DNA from: Chiridota heheva
Taxonomy: Eukaryota > Echinodermata > Holothuroidea > Apodida > Chiridotidae
NCBI GenBank assembly: GCA_020152595.1
Contig: JAIGNY010004469.1
Location: forward strand, 1-64,000
DNA: 64,000 nt
Direction of reading: 5' to 3'
The notes beneath the pieces were generated by a model, which was given only the letters and a program-made list of their open reading frames with translations, made no database searches and had not been told where the DNA came from. Below, in pieces: positions 26,201-41,200 of the stretch. How positions within the stretch are numbered: position 1 is the stretch's first letter; every line of letters begins with the position of its first letter. The translations under genes were made by a program, and so were the position numbers.

Positions 26201-29200
26201 TGAAATACGTCGTTGCTGTAGTCAACAATGCCCAAATGTTTCATAACTTACATACAAAAAGTAGGCATTCTCCTCTTCCCAGTGCCTTCAGTGGACACAT
26301 AATATGTATATGAGAAAAATATATCCCATTGCTTATTGTGCTAAAACTAACTCCCAGATACCAGTTATGTTTGTTTTCTGTGAACCCTGCTTTCCTGACA
26401 ACACAATGCAAACCAAATTGGATACTTTTATATTTTGGGTGGTACTCTTTTTGCAAAAATGCCACATACATTTGATTTTGCCACTATGCAAAGCTTTCTT
26501 CTTCAAATTCTTGTATTAATTTTCACTTGATTATATGAATTTGGTTCAAAAATTTCCTGCAACACCCATAATTTTCAATGTTACCTTTATACTCACCTAT
26601 CACACTGTTAATATTGATCTCATTTGTAATTCAAATAATTCTTGTTTCTAATTGTTTGCTTTCCTTTTAAGATAAACAACAAGCAACTGATCCAAATGGT
26701 GGTAACCAAGACAGCTAAAATTTGTTTGATGCTCTAAACATTTATAATGTTTTGATGTTGGTTTAGTTTGTTGAGGTTTAACGGCACCCTGACAGTCAGT
26801 CATTAAACTTCAACAAACCATACCAACATAAAAACATTATACATTTTTCTATGTTGGAAATAGGTGTACAGCCAAACTGTTTGCTCTTACAACACCTTAT
26901 CATCATACTATAATTTACAAGAAACACATCAAGATGGTCTCTGGCGACCAAAAACCAACCACTTACCACCAAAACTCTTGTCGAAGCCCCCACGTGCTGG
27001 ACGATCACTGATGATTAAAAGAGGAACACTTGACAGAATTCATATCCACTTCGGAAGCTTAGAGCCGGAGTTGCCCTGGCTCACTGTAAGCTAACCACTG
27101 GTCAAAACCTTCAAAAGTTATTTAAGTACTTTTTCTTTCAGGGTACCAACTTGAAACCCATAAACATCCCTGACTTTAGAAACATAGGTTCAAGTCAACC
27201 AAAACCAAAGTATTGTTTAGCCCTCAAAAAAAAAATCCCATCCATGTAACCATGACACATAACTGTCAAACTACTGTAAGGATAGGCAAGAAAAAAACAA
27301 AAGAGAAGAATTCCCGTTGTACCACAGTTATTTTTTTTTTAAATACAACCTTTTTCTACTCTGGCTTGAATGTTTATAAATAAAGAGTTTCTAAATACCC
27401 CATTTTTTGTACTTCAATCACATCTACCCAGCTATGTAAGTATTTAAAACCAAGTCAAGATTTCATAACCCAACGCACATATGTTAAAGAAAATATAATC
27501 CCGATTATTGAAACCAAATATAGCTACTTTGTCGGTCTGGGATATGTGTACACTTTCCAGAGGTTTATAATTAAAGTATCATTATCGGTGTTTTCAAGTT
27601 AGAAATCTGGCGATCCCACGAGATGTTATGATACACCTAGCAAGATAGTATCCTTTATCATCCACTAAACAGTATATAACATCTTGCTTTATACCCACTG
27701 CATGAAATTCAATTGAGCTGATCAATCTCTAGTAGTCAATGAAGGTTTGAACCTAATTTGCTATCCAATTGAACCTGAGATTAATCCTTAGCAAATGATT
27801 CATTGTTATACAACACCAAATATACTCATGCAAAACAGATTCCCTAAGTATCTTCTATAAGGCAACAATTAAATATTGATTTCAGGAAAAAACACTCTTT
27901 AATATATAAATTCAAATTGTCTTTCATATTTTGAGATCAGATTAATTTCATAAAAAATAACTCGTACAAAAACTTCTTTTTATGATCAGCCAAATATCAA
28001 TATGCACATGAAATCTTCGATCAGTAAGGTTGTAATTTGTGAGCCAGCTTGAGCAAAACTTTTAACAATCTAGAATATTTTATGAGAACCATTCCTCCAA
28101 AAATGAGAGGTATTGTTACATGTACCATGTTTGTCAAATACAATCAAAGAATGATCAAAGAATGTCAGGTTTATGTATTTTCATTTGTTAATGTTCGTCA
28201 TGCGGCACCTAGCTCCGATTCATGGAAAATGGCAACTGTGGTTTTAAGTTTCAAAGGTGAATTAACTGAATTCTCAGAACACTTCAAAGGATTTTTTTAA
28301 ATTCTAAAATATTCCCAAAGTATATAAACATATGTGTTTATAATATAGTTCCTTTAGAGTATTTTGTATTGTCATAATCAGCTAAATTCCGGTAATGCAC
28401 TAACTTGAGTATTTGGTTTTGTCCATTTGTACAAAACGTGAATTTATTATTCAAGTGAATTTATTATTTAAGTGAATTTATTATTACAGTGAAAAATGTA
28501 TGTAATTTTTTCTCACTTTTCATTCTTTTTTATGCATTTTAAACAATCTAACACAGAAAATTTATAAAAAGATTAGTTTTGGTATCATGTTTATATAAGC
28601 ATTTAAATGCACTGTTCAAAAGACTTTGCACTCACGAATGGCCCTCCTCAAGTCAAACCACTCCACGTAAGTCAAAGTCCTTTGCCCAGTGCATTAAATG
28701 CGTATATAAACGCTGCCTCAACGTTAATCTTTCATTAGAATCAACTTTATTGTATTGGGTAAAGCAATCATGTGTCATTACATGGGGAACAACAGTGTAA
28801 AATTAATTTTTAACATATTATTAAATAACCAAGGCATTTATCATACAATTCACCGAACACATCATTGTAACCACTACTCTCACCAGACACTGCCAGACAG
28901 TTAAAAAGGCTTCGCTCACACCTAATCATCAAACTTCCAATCCCAGGTCCTGACCCACTCTCAAAAAAGAAGAAAAAAAGTTGAGCCCGTAACCAACCAC
29001 AAGGAAAATGGATCCTTAACTTCTCATACACCTCACCAACAGTGTCAAATCTACAACATCAACTTTTTGCATACATTTCAATTTTTATTAAATCTTGAAA
29101 CCTGAGGAAGAAAAACTTATAAAATGTTAAAATCATCAAGCAATAATAATTAATATAGGTGAAGCATTCATTTTGAAGATGTACAGACACATATGAAACA

Positions 29201-32200
29201 ACATTAGCTAAATCAAAACTAAAAAATCCTTGAAAAATAAGCAAATAATTTCCAATCAAAATTGGTCATTTTCAGACTTTCGATTTCATTCAAATTTGAA
29301 GCAAATGTATGATGTACGAATGGTAAGACCTTATTTTCTTATGAAAATCTTTGTTTTTAATCCTGTGCCACATCTGTGAAGAGGAATAAGCTGGTTGTGG
29401 CAAAAAGTTCAAGGAGTTTGTTATTGCCCCCCATACGTACAAAAGAAATTTCCCCATTTTCAATGCCTACAATTATAGAAAGAAATATAGAAGACTACAT
29501 GTTGAGTCTTCTTCCCTTTCATACATCACAAAAGTTTGGCTGCATCAGGAAATCACCAATGACAGAAAATTATGTCATCTTCAACATTGGTCTACTATGT
29601 GCTTGTTCATAGGATGTAAAGCAATATATATATATAGCCGTCTATCAATCTTTAAATATATGTTAAACAAAAAAACTTTTGTGTTTTGTTTCACCAAGGT
29701 CAAAACCTTAGAATTGACCTACATCACATTCAGGATGACCCCACACCAGCACACACACACACAAAATAAAAAAATAAATACTGAATAGAAATTGATCTTG
29801 ATTAGTCTTAGTTCTCTGAACATACATACTGCCAGAAAACAGGATAATATGCATTTTCACCGTCGAGAGTCCACAAAATGACTTTTTCTATTATACTTCA
29901 AGTCTTAGAAATACACACTTCTAAAGGATCAAATTTCTTGACTCTTTCTCCAATAGTAAGTGTTACCACTTGATTCCTACATATAATTATAACATATGAA
30001 AATAATTGCAATGAGAATAACCCCTTTTATTTGAATCCTCATATACAACAACCAAAGTCTTGTCAGTTCACTCTCTTCTAAATGCTACATGGCATACCAA
30101 ATATAACAATGCAAAGAACCTGTTTGCAGTAATTCAACTTGCAAAACAACCCACTTAAGAAATTTAACTCACTAAACTATTAATGATAAACAGGCATGGT
30201 AAGACACCAACACCACCTTCTCCAGAGAGAAAAATAAGTCCTGAGAGAAGAAATTAATTTCAAATATTCCAACATGTAGTTGAATCTACTGATAAAAATG
30301 TCAGTTCGACATGTGAAAAGGATACGGGATAGGAAGGTTACAATTAGAGTTAAAAAACCAACACCTCGATGAGTTTCACGCATTTCAATTGAAGGAATAT
30401 ATGCTACTGAGATTCTTCTTTGTACACCTTAATGTTACCTTTTATACAATGTATGGAGGACAACAGCAAAGTTGAACTTTTCCACACGTAAAAGAAAAGG
30501 ATACTCCATTGGTGTATTCTCATTAAAACTACATCAGAAACCTTTGATGATTTTGACAACTCATTCCCTTCTTTCAACACCAATTTCCAGGTTCCAATGT
30601 ACCAAGCTCTTACACAATACCAATCAAGCAACAAACTCACAACCGATTTAATTAGAATGCTGAAAGCTTTACTTCTAACACATTTGTGAACTATTAAGCT
30701 TTTAGGTAGTTATTTCACTCATCGCAAACCTCTTAATATTGTGGTCTAATAATAAAGTCATTCATCTGCACAACCTACACTACAAGATTTCATTTTCCAG
30801 TCCGTCTTTCTTTACTTTTCTGCAATTTAATACTCTTCATAAACATTATCTTCCCATTTACAATACGCTACGAAAATGATTTTTACAAACAATGCTTGGT
30901 TGAAGATGACACCGTTAGTATTATGTTAGACTTCAACTTACCCAAAGCTTCCACGACCACGACCTCTTCCTCCAAACCCACCATCTCCACCATCACGACT
31001 GCTGCTAAACCTACTTCCACCTGAAATATTTCAAAACCAACATTTTTTTTTCAAACATATTAGAGCAATTCACAAGTTTAGAATAGAATAGCAAGGGAGA
31101 AAAGCTTCCGTTTTTGATTTTGTGTTAAATCCAAAGAAGTGACATTAACTTAAAAAAAACACAAAAAAAACATATGAATGCAAAATACTTTGATCCTTTT
31201 CTGATTTCATACAATGTTGTCGGATGTCTTAGAGAACCTGACTTTATCTCTGAAGTGACAAGAGGCATGTCTAGTGATTAAAGGAAAAAGGCTATAGTCT
31301 GTTATAAGCTATGCATCTAATACTTAAAATACCAACTTGATAATGACTGATTGATTTAAGGTGAAAAGATTAAAACTTCCAGAGATTGAACAGTGAAGGA
31401 CAATACATTTTCAACAGTGGTCATGACCATTTCAGCACTCTGTGACTGGACAACATCTATTCTTATAAAGAAAATGGTGGTTTTACTTTTTAAGAATCAA
31501 CTTCCAATATACATAGAAACAAAAGAAACACAATACCTGGTTAAACCAGACATCTACTGAATCATAATATCTTACCTTGTGAATCCCTTGGTGGTCCTCC
31601 AAATCGCTCTGATCGTCCACCACCTATTCAAAGATATTAACCAAGGGAACTTAAAAGTCATAATGAAAATAACTTGGTGCGTGGATACACTTTGACATCC
31701 AAAACCACACTTTAAAAGTTGCAAGTTCTGCTCAATACTTTTTATTGAAACACCATTTCTTAACATTAATAAAATTAAACTAATTTTTCCATCGTTTTAT
31801 ATTCTAGTTAAAACAAATGACCAAGCATTTTTGTTGTTTTCAGCTTGAGGTTTTTTTTAACTATTAAAACCAGCATTAAATTATGAAAAAAAGATTTAAT
31901 TTTGAAATATCATGCTTGATTTTCAAGTATGTCCAAGCAAACTTACTGATGTTAGAATTGGAAGACATATTTATTCTAAACTTTCTTTCTTACATTCATT
32001 CAACCATTGAAACTATTAAAATTCTTATTACATGATGTAACAGAGTACGTTTGATCTCCAATAGCTAACAATTAAACAGAGCTCAAAAAAGCTATGGTTC
32101 AGGAGGTTATACCCTCAGGAAAAACAGGAATTCGCAGGAAGAAATATTTTGTTCATTTTTTGTTTTGTTAGGCCTATAACCCATGATAGGCCTATAGCCC

Positions 32201-35200
32201 ATGATAGGCATATGGCCCATGATAGGCCTATATCCCATGATAGGCCAATAGCCCATGATAGGCCTATAGCCCATGATAGGCCCATAGCCTACGATAGATC
32301 ATAGCCTATGATAGGCCTATGGCATATGCAACAGTAGGCTAACATGTGGTGAAAAGTTAAAGGTTTTGGCCACAATGTTTCAGTGTCATTAATCCAACAA
32401 CATCTCCCTATGTAATTGTGCGATGAATAAATAGTACATTAAATTGCGATATGGGAAACGTGTGATAAATATGAGCATATAAGATGTATTTACTATGTAG
32501 CCTAATATTATTTTGTCATGTTTTGCTGAAAGATTTTGAACACCCTTATTCAAACCATTTGATTTTCTTAAATTAATTCCAACTCTGCAATTAAATATGT
32601 CAAAATTATGAAAGTACCTTGTCTGTCTTGCTGAGGTGGACCAGCAAACCTTTCTGGGGGAGGTCCTCTGCTGCTCTCAACACTACCACCTGCAGGAAGA
32701 TAATACCAATATTTAGCAATTTTACCTGGCAGTCACCTATTCCCAGGTGTCAAATTTCAGTGTGAGTAATTAAGCAGTTGTAAGAGGCTTCTATCAAGAA
32801 GGCAAAAAGAAGTGGCTTAATGTTACCATGTTTCCCAAAACTCACCTTCCTTGACAACCCATAATCGTGAAATAAAGCTTTTAAATACAGGTATGTGTAT
32901 GTTTTAAATCAATAATTTGGGAAGTCTTCACAGAATAACTTAATACAAAGAAATCTGTAGCTTATTTTATCTTCAATCAATTTTTCTTAGATTGTTCCAT
33001 CATGAAAAGGTCACCTACTCTCCTTCACTGTTTACATTAATTAAGACGTGCAATTGCGGGGTTCCTGAAGAAAAAAACCCCAACAAAACAATCCCCTCGA
33101 ACAAAATTATAAGGACAAAGAAATATGAATGACCCAAAACTATATCATAATTTTAGAAGTTCCCCCTTTTTCATACAAATTCCCACCTAAAAAATTACAC
33201 AAGGGGAAAAAATCCCCCCCCCCCCCCCAATTTTTTAACGCTGGTGTGAACACTGCCCTCCACCCACCTGCACATTCCTTCTTTACCAATCTACAAACCT
33301 CTCCCCATTCCTAACCTTATGCATTCACCTACACTATCCAGCCACCTATCTAGGAGGGGGGAGGGGGGGAATTAACATAATTTAAAAATGGCCCTTGTGA
33401 ACATGAAATACAATTAGAGTAGAAAGCAACTTGTTTAATTTCATGTGCTTACAGAATCTTGTGTTACGTACAAAGGGATATATGAACCCCTATTTGTAGC
33501 TTGATGTATTATCAAAAACTATGAACATTCAGGTAGCGGTAAAGCGCTGGATAGATTATAGCAGTGTTGGTGCCGTACTGAATGGGGTTTCAAAGTTGTT
33601 AAGTTTGATTAGTAACTTTCACCTGGAAAGTACTGTTACTAAAAATAGTGCACAAGTTACAGAACTTATTTGAACTAATAAGTTGCAGTATGTCTGATGG
33701 TGGATCTGGTATTAATTATTCGCTTTCTATTTTGTAAATATTCTTTTTCATACTTCATCAAGAGGATTTGTAACTTCCAGAGCTTTTAATTCAAGATTAC
33801 CCATTTCCTGCATCTTATTTTTCAACAATAGGCATGACCTGATTTATAATACTGAGCTAACTACATTCTGTTTGAAACTTTTGAGGTAAACATTTAACAA
33901 ATTACTGCCAATCTTGGCATTGATGATTGACCCCTGTAAAAATATCACATTGACTGCCTAATAATCAATTTCATTTATTGCAGTAGTAGACTTGTCCATA
34001 ATGTTATAGCAGGGTGCATCAACTTATGTTTATCCACGGATATAAGAGTAAATTTACGGCAGAAGTATTATCCTAACTTTTTATAACCCCCACAATTTCT
34101 ACTAGAATGAAACAGCTAACTTAGAACAGTTAATTTCAGTGGTTTGTACTGTTCGAGGCATGTCGCCACATGTTATTGGAGGAAATGAACATGGTGACAT
34201 ATCATTCATAGGTTTTGAGGGCGAGTAAAGTGACCTCTTTCACAGAATTTCCTGCCTTATGTAAATAAGCCCAAGCTAGCGTTTTCGTCCCAGGTGCACA
34301 ATTAAGTGAATGTTAAATCATTGTACATAAGTTTTACATGTATCAAGAGAGTTTTGAGTGTAAACATTATCTGGATTGTGGGATTACCCACCCGTATTTT
34401 ACAGTGAAGGGAATAAGCCACACTCTTATGAAAGTTTAGTACTTCTTTCTTTTCGTGTGTTTTACCTACAAAAATCAAGGAAATGTCAACTAAATAGGGG
34501 TTTAATTGAGATAAATTTGTTAAAAACTTTTACATAAAAGTGTAATCATTTAGTAAAAAATAGTATGAATGAATGATAACATATTTGAGTCAAAGGGGCC
34601 AGATGTATTTAAGCGTCGGGTGACACCCTTTTTGATAGTCTTTTTTTCTATTGCACTGATAAGGAGATTTATGGACTGACAGTCAAAGAAATCAAACGAG
34701 CAGGTCATATTTAACAATATATTTTCTTCTTTTAAATTATATGTAAAGGAGAGAGATGAGAGCATTTTGTATAATGTAATACAACAGTTAAAATACAATA
34801 CATAGCACAGTACCTGATGTCGGGTAAACAAACATTGTTGCGTTCTTTGTTTCTTTACAAAAAAGTCAAAATATTCGGTTTAAACCAGTCATCGATACAG
34901 AAAGTAGAAATACTTATACTTTAACAATCGCATGTCTGTTTTGTTTCATATTTGGTACAATTATGATGTTAGCTGGTGTGGACATGTTCATTGTGTAAAA
35001 ATGTTAAATTTTATAATATGCATAGTGGGCAGGGCTTAATATGATTTTGCAGAAAAGAGCATGTTAACAAGATATCTCAAGAACGGTAAACTAGATTTAT
35101 GTCATATGTAGTACAAAGATAGCCCATGGTCCATAAATGCGCCCTATTGTTTTAGGTGGTGATGTCATGCATATTAATGAGTAGGCGGGCTTAAAGCAAA

Positions 35201-38200
35201 AAACTGGAAATGCTCATATTTAAATAATCACATGTCTGTTTTGTTTCATATTTAGTAAAATTATGATGTTAACTGGTGTGTACATGTTCATTGTGTAAAA
35301 ACGTTTGACTTTGATTGATATGCATAGTGGGTGGGGCTTAATATGATTTTGTAAACAAAAGGCTTGTAAACTCATCTCAAAACTATGAACTAGATTCACA
35401 TCATGTGTGTAACACATGATATCTATGGTCTATAGATTTTCCCTATTGTGTTTGTTAGTGACCATGCATATTAATAAGTGGGCAGGGCTTAAAGTGAGAA
35501 TTTTGAAAAGGTGATAAGTGAGCAACTTTATGTCCGTTTTGCCTCATACTAAGCATGATAATATTGTTGGTTATTGTGTATATGCTTATCTTATTAACAG
35601 ATGTCATTAAAGTGCATGGTGGTCGTGGCTCAATCATGTGAAAGTGCTAAATGACATAAACACCATATCTCATAAATGGTATATCAGACTTATGCCATAT
35701 GTGGTACACAGATGGGTCATGGCACATATGTTCTGTTGTAGTAGTGATGTTATAAATATTAATGAGTGGTCGGGGCTTACTGAAAAATTCTTGAAATAGG
35801 ATAAATGAGCAACCTTTTTTTGCATCATTCTTGCTATGATAATGATGGTAGTTATTGTGCAAATGTTAATGTTGTCACACCTTTCTTATTTATCTTCATG
35901 GTAGGTGTGGCTTATGAATGAATATCATGGAACAAATATTTCATGATATGCAATAACATAACAGTTGACAAAAAACTTACAAATCAATCAGCATGTGAAA
36001 AATTCATTGACACCACAAAACCTTTTGCTTTTAATTTAATATTCTTTAAGTCATTAAAGTGAATACACACTAACCCACTGGCAGAAAAGAGCTTACTTAC
36101 CGTGAGGAGAACCACCACTGTAGCTGCTCCCAGTGCTTCCTTGTTGAGCTGTAAAAAAAGAGACGAGAGTGCAAATTTGTCAACTAATCTTGAAGTGCAG
36201 TCCACCACAAGCCAACAGAGATGGGCGCAAATGCCAACCTTTAATTGCATACATAGAAGGATGGGTTTTGTTTTAATTTTTTTCTGCAGCCTCAAAACAC
36301 AACTTTAATTTTGAACTAGAACGGTAAATACCGTCATGGTTCGCATGCCCATGCAAATTGACACCCATATCATATGACCCAGCCAATTATAAAAATGGCA
36401 TCTACACTAAGTCCCACTTGGCATCCCATGTTCCACATGGTATCCCACCCCATGTCCCACATGGCATTCCACCATATCTCTCACATGGCATCCCACCCCA
36501 TGTCCCACATGACATCCCATCCCATGTCTCACGTGGCATTCCATATTATGTCCCAGAGGGCATCACACCCTATGACCCACATGACATTCCACCTTATGTC
36601 CCACATCCCATGTCTCAAATGATATCCCACCTCATCTCCCACATGACATCCCATGCCTTGTCCCACATGGCATCCCATGCTATTACCCACATGGATCCCA
36701 TCCTACATGTATGTCCCACATCAATCCAACCATATGTACCACATGTGTCCCGCATCAGTGGCTTCCCACATGGCATCCCACCTTATGTCCTACCATGTTC
36801 CACATAGTATCCCTTCCAATATCCCAATGGCATCCTACTTTTGTCCAACATACCATGTCCTCCTACCTAATGTCCCACATAGCCTCCTACCCATGTCACA
36901 CATGGCATCTACCTTAGAACACACATGACATCCCAACCTGTGTTACTCGTGGCATCCCACCATGTCCCACATGGCATTCTACTCTGTTCCACATGGCATC
37001 CCACCCTATGTCCCACATGGCATCCCACTTCATATCCCAAATGACATCCCATAGGCTCCATAAGAAGTCTCATCCTAGCTATCACAGTCCCTGATTGAGC
37101 ATACTATGTATGAAAATGTCAGTTCATATGATAAATTATATGCAAATGACTTGTTGAAATGGGGTGGGACCCCATGTCCCACATGACATTTTATCATGGC
37201 ATTCCACTTTATGTCCTGCAAGGTATTCCACCATATATCCTACATGAAATTCCACCGTTCCACATGGCATCCCACCCCATGTCCCACATGGCATCCCACC
37301 CTATGTCCCACATGACGTCCCATAGGCTCCATAGGAAGTCTCATCCTAGCTATCAGTCCCTGATTGAGCATACTATGTATAAACGTGTCAGTTCATATAA
37401 TAACTTATATGCAAATGAGCTGTTAAATAAGAAAAAAAGGTGGAGTCAAATAATTATGCCTGATGTAGCCCTTGGTTATGCCTGGTGTAGCCCTTGGTGT
37501 ATACCACATGGTATATATCATATATGTCCCTCGTGACCCCCATCCATGTCCCCTGTTACACTCCCTGACTAAGCATACTAAATAAAAAAGTCTGGTCAGT
37601 TCATATACTGTAGCAACTTTATGCAAATGAACCCCAATAATGAAGGTGGAGTTTAATAATCATGCATGATACAACTGTTGGTGCCCAAATATTTTAAAGA
37701 ATTTTAAATCTCAAGTGCTACAAGAGAGACTTGAAGATCTCTGAAGAATATTGGAAAAGTTATATTATTATATTATACAGTTATCTTCTAAAAAAATATC
37801 AAATGTTTTGTAGACTTTTTAAGGAAACTAGTCTTCAATCCTGCCTTAAATGTCTCTGAAAAACATTAACATTTTGTAAGGAAATTCTAACCTTCCATAA
37901 GGATATCTGAAGAAACCAACTTTCTGAGAAACTCTGAAGAAAATTTAACATTTTCAGAGAAATTCCCAAAAAACTTGAAACCTGTCCACAGAAATCTGTG
38001 GACGTCCGGATGGACGTAATCGCCATTACATAGGTTCGCATTATGCTTCGCATGCAAACCAATAAAATGCAGGTCTCATCAATGAAATTGTTTCATGTAC
38101 AACCACTTGAAAAAAGTCTCAGGAAATCCCAATACAGATAAGGTTAAATACAAATGAAACAGATCTGAACAAACATTTTGTTAAGAATTTTTGTCACACC

Positions 38201-41200
38201 CTCCAAATAATTGAGGGCTAATGACTTTATTACAATTTCATTTGCAAAACCATCAGCTTCATATTGGTCTAATAATTACCAAATTTTGGCTCTCAGGGAG
38301 CCGACCTTGAATTTTTTATTATACTCAATTACCTCGTGTCTATCCTAATTATATAGTGCTACACATTAAGATGATTGTATAAGCTTCAAAGGGTTTCCAA
38401 GCTCTTCTATGTCATATAAATTACATTTCAAACAATCACAGCAAAAATAAAAAATACTCCACTATCAACTTGAAGACAATCACAAAATGAACAAAAGTCA
38501 AAAACCTGCTTAAAAGAGGAAATTGAAGCTGAAAAATGAAACAGTAGTGTCATGCTTACTACATACAATCTTATGAGTATGAATATGAAAGAATAACAAG
38601 ACATGATACAACCACACATGGATGTTTACTACATACAATCTTATTAGTATAAATTAAGAAAGAATAACTGCACATGATGCTACTACACATGGATGTTTAC
38701 TACATACAATCTTATTAGTATAAGTAAGAAAGAATAACTGGACATGATGCAACCACACATGGATGTTTACTACATACAATCTTATTAGTATATATAAGAA
38801 AGAATAACTGGACATGATGCAATCACACATGGATGATCAGGAAGTACTGATACTCAGAAACAAAGAATGATTAATACTTCAGAAAACATTTAAAAACAGT
38901 AAATCCAATATCATTTCTATTTTCTTCGCTCTTTACACTTGTTGAATCTTCAGACACAATATCACAAAAGTGTGATCATTATAACTTACAACTTGCACAA
39001 ATGTGTACAACTATCGTTATCCAAAAACTGGTTGATGCATAGGTATACAGATTTATATCCATTGGTTAATATAATAGGCAAATATGGATGCCATTGTGTT
39101 CCCATGATATAAACTTAAATCACTATTATATTCCATAATCCAACTGAATATCGTATTTGATTTTGTAGTGTCATTATAAGTACCTTTCTTAATTTATTCC
39201 GCATTTTGTTAGCCACAACCATGCTTACACCTTTCTGACATATATGTGTCCTCTACAAACATGCACAGCTATTTTATTTAAAACTCGGTGTGTGTATTTG
39301 AAGTAGTATGACACAGAATCACGCATTTCTGACTTGACTAACAAACACAACAAGTCATCTAGCAATATTTCATTTCTAGAAAATGACGACCAGTGTTAGC
39401 AAGACTAGAACGGTTGGCATGCCCATGCAAATTGACACCCATATCATATGATCCGGCCAATTATAAAAATGGTATCTCACACTAAGTCCCACATGGCATC
39501 CCATCTCCCACATGGCATCCCACCCCATCTCCCACATGGCATCCCATCCAATGTCCTGCATGCCATCCCTTGTCCCACATGGCATTCTACAAAATCTCCC
39601 ACATGGCATTCCACCCTGTAGTATGTCCCACATGGCATAGATGCAGTATTCCAATATATGATTCGAACATAAAAAGATGCAGGGACACATACTTGTACTG
39701 ATTATGCCCTTATTCACATGTCAAGTGTCCCCAAATCTGTCCTTGATGCCTTATAAATTGCCCTTTTGGTCATTGACACCCTACCCCTTTCTGGCCCAAG
39801 CTGGAGGTTGTTTATAACTATCTTCTCATTGATCATATGGACATTTACAGTAACAATTCACACCCAAATTGCTTTGTGATGTTTAACAGCACCTCCACAT
39901 CATTGGATAATTTGTGCCAGAGATGTTATATCATACTAATTAGAGAGATGAATACAAAGCAGAGGGTGCTAACGAAGAGAGTATAGTATGGAGGGCACAA
40001 CAAAATCTCAAAAGTAACAAATAAACAGTCGGCCTGTTATCTCATGAAAGTTAGACCAATTCTTTTTATCACACCATTAAAAAACAAATCATAACTTGAG
40101 AGCAACAGAAGTTTTCTAGGTGAATGAACGAAGTTTGCTCTAATGAGAGTATAATTGTGTTGTGTAAATATTACATGGTTCATGGGTACCTCATCAGTGG
40201 TAAAAAGATTCTACGTGTGACAGTTTAGCATGTACACGCTAAATGTTCGCAAATGCACTAAACGTTTACTAATTATTGAATTGCCAATAATCATTTCCCA
40301 TAACCAAGTCTTGCCATTGAAAATCAATATCATTCAAATCACACACACATTCGGCTGACAAATTCCAATCAATAACTTTTACTAACTGTAAACCCAATTA
40401 GCATAATCCTTTTTAAATGTGAAAATGACAAATGCACAGTAATCACCTATGAATGGGGATATTTTGCCCTTTTATGATTCTAAAATCATGTACATTCTAA
40501 ACAGTCACAGCTCTACCTTATTGACCTTTCCTTTGAGGGATCTGGGTTCCTTTAGGGGGTTTGGAGTGTTCATGCGCCTTGCATCACAGCTAGTGATGTT
40601 GGGGCCGACTAGCTCACTTACGTAAGCAAAAAAATTTGTAGTCTGTTGGTGGCCTGTAGTTCACCTTAGTCAACCTTACCTCCTCGTTAGTTCCCCCTGG
40701 TAACTAGTACCCCACTTGGTTCTAGGCTAACAAGGCTCTAGCTAAGGGAAGAAAACCCTGAAAAGAAACCTACTGCGATGGGCTAACCAACCCATCCAGT
40801 TCAAGAAACCTGCTGCTATGGGCTAACAACCCATCCAGTTCAAGAAACCTGCTGTGATGGGCTAACAACCCATCCAGTTTGGGCTAACAACCCATCCAGT
40901 TCAACAAACCTGCTGTGATGGGCTAACAACCCATCCAGTTCAAGAAACCTGCTGCTATGGGCTAACAACCCATCCAGTTCAAGAAACCTGCTGTGATGGG
41001 CTAACAACCCATCCAGTTCAAGAAGCCTCTTGTGATGGGCTGACAACCCATCCAGTTCAAAAAACCTGCTGCAATGGGCTAACAACCCATCCAGTTCATG
41101 AAACCTGTTGCGATGGGCTAAAAACCCATCCAGTTCAAGAAACCTGTTGCGATGGGCTAAATACCCATCACTTCAAGAAACCTGTTGCGAAGGGCTGAAA

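Noticed and set aside
28049-30640. Several 70-85 codon frames in intron 10 on both strands
   Set aside because: No domains, no consistent splice sites and composition like the surrounding intron.
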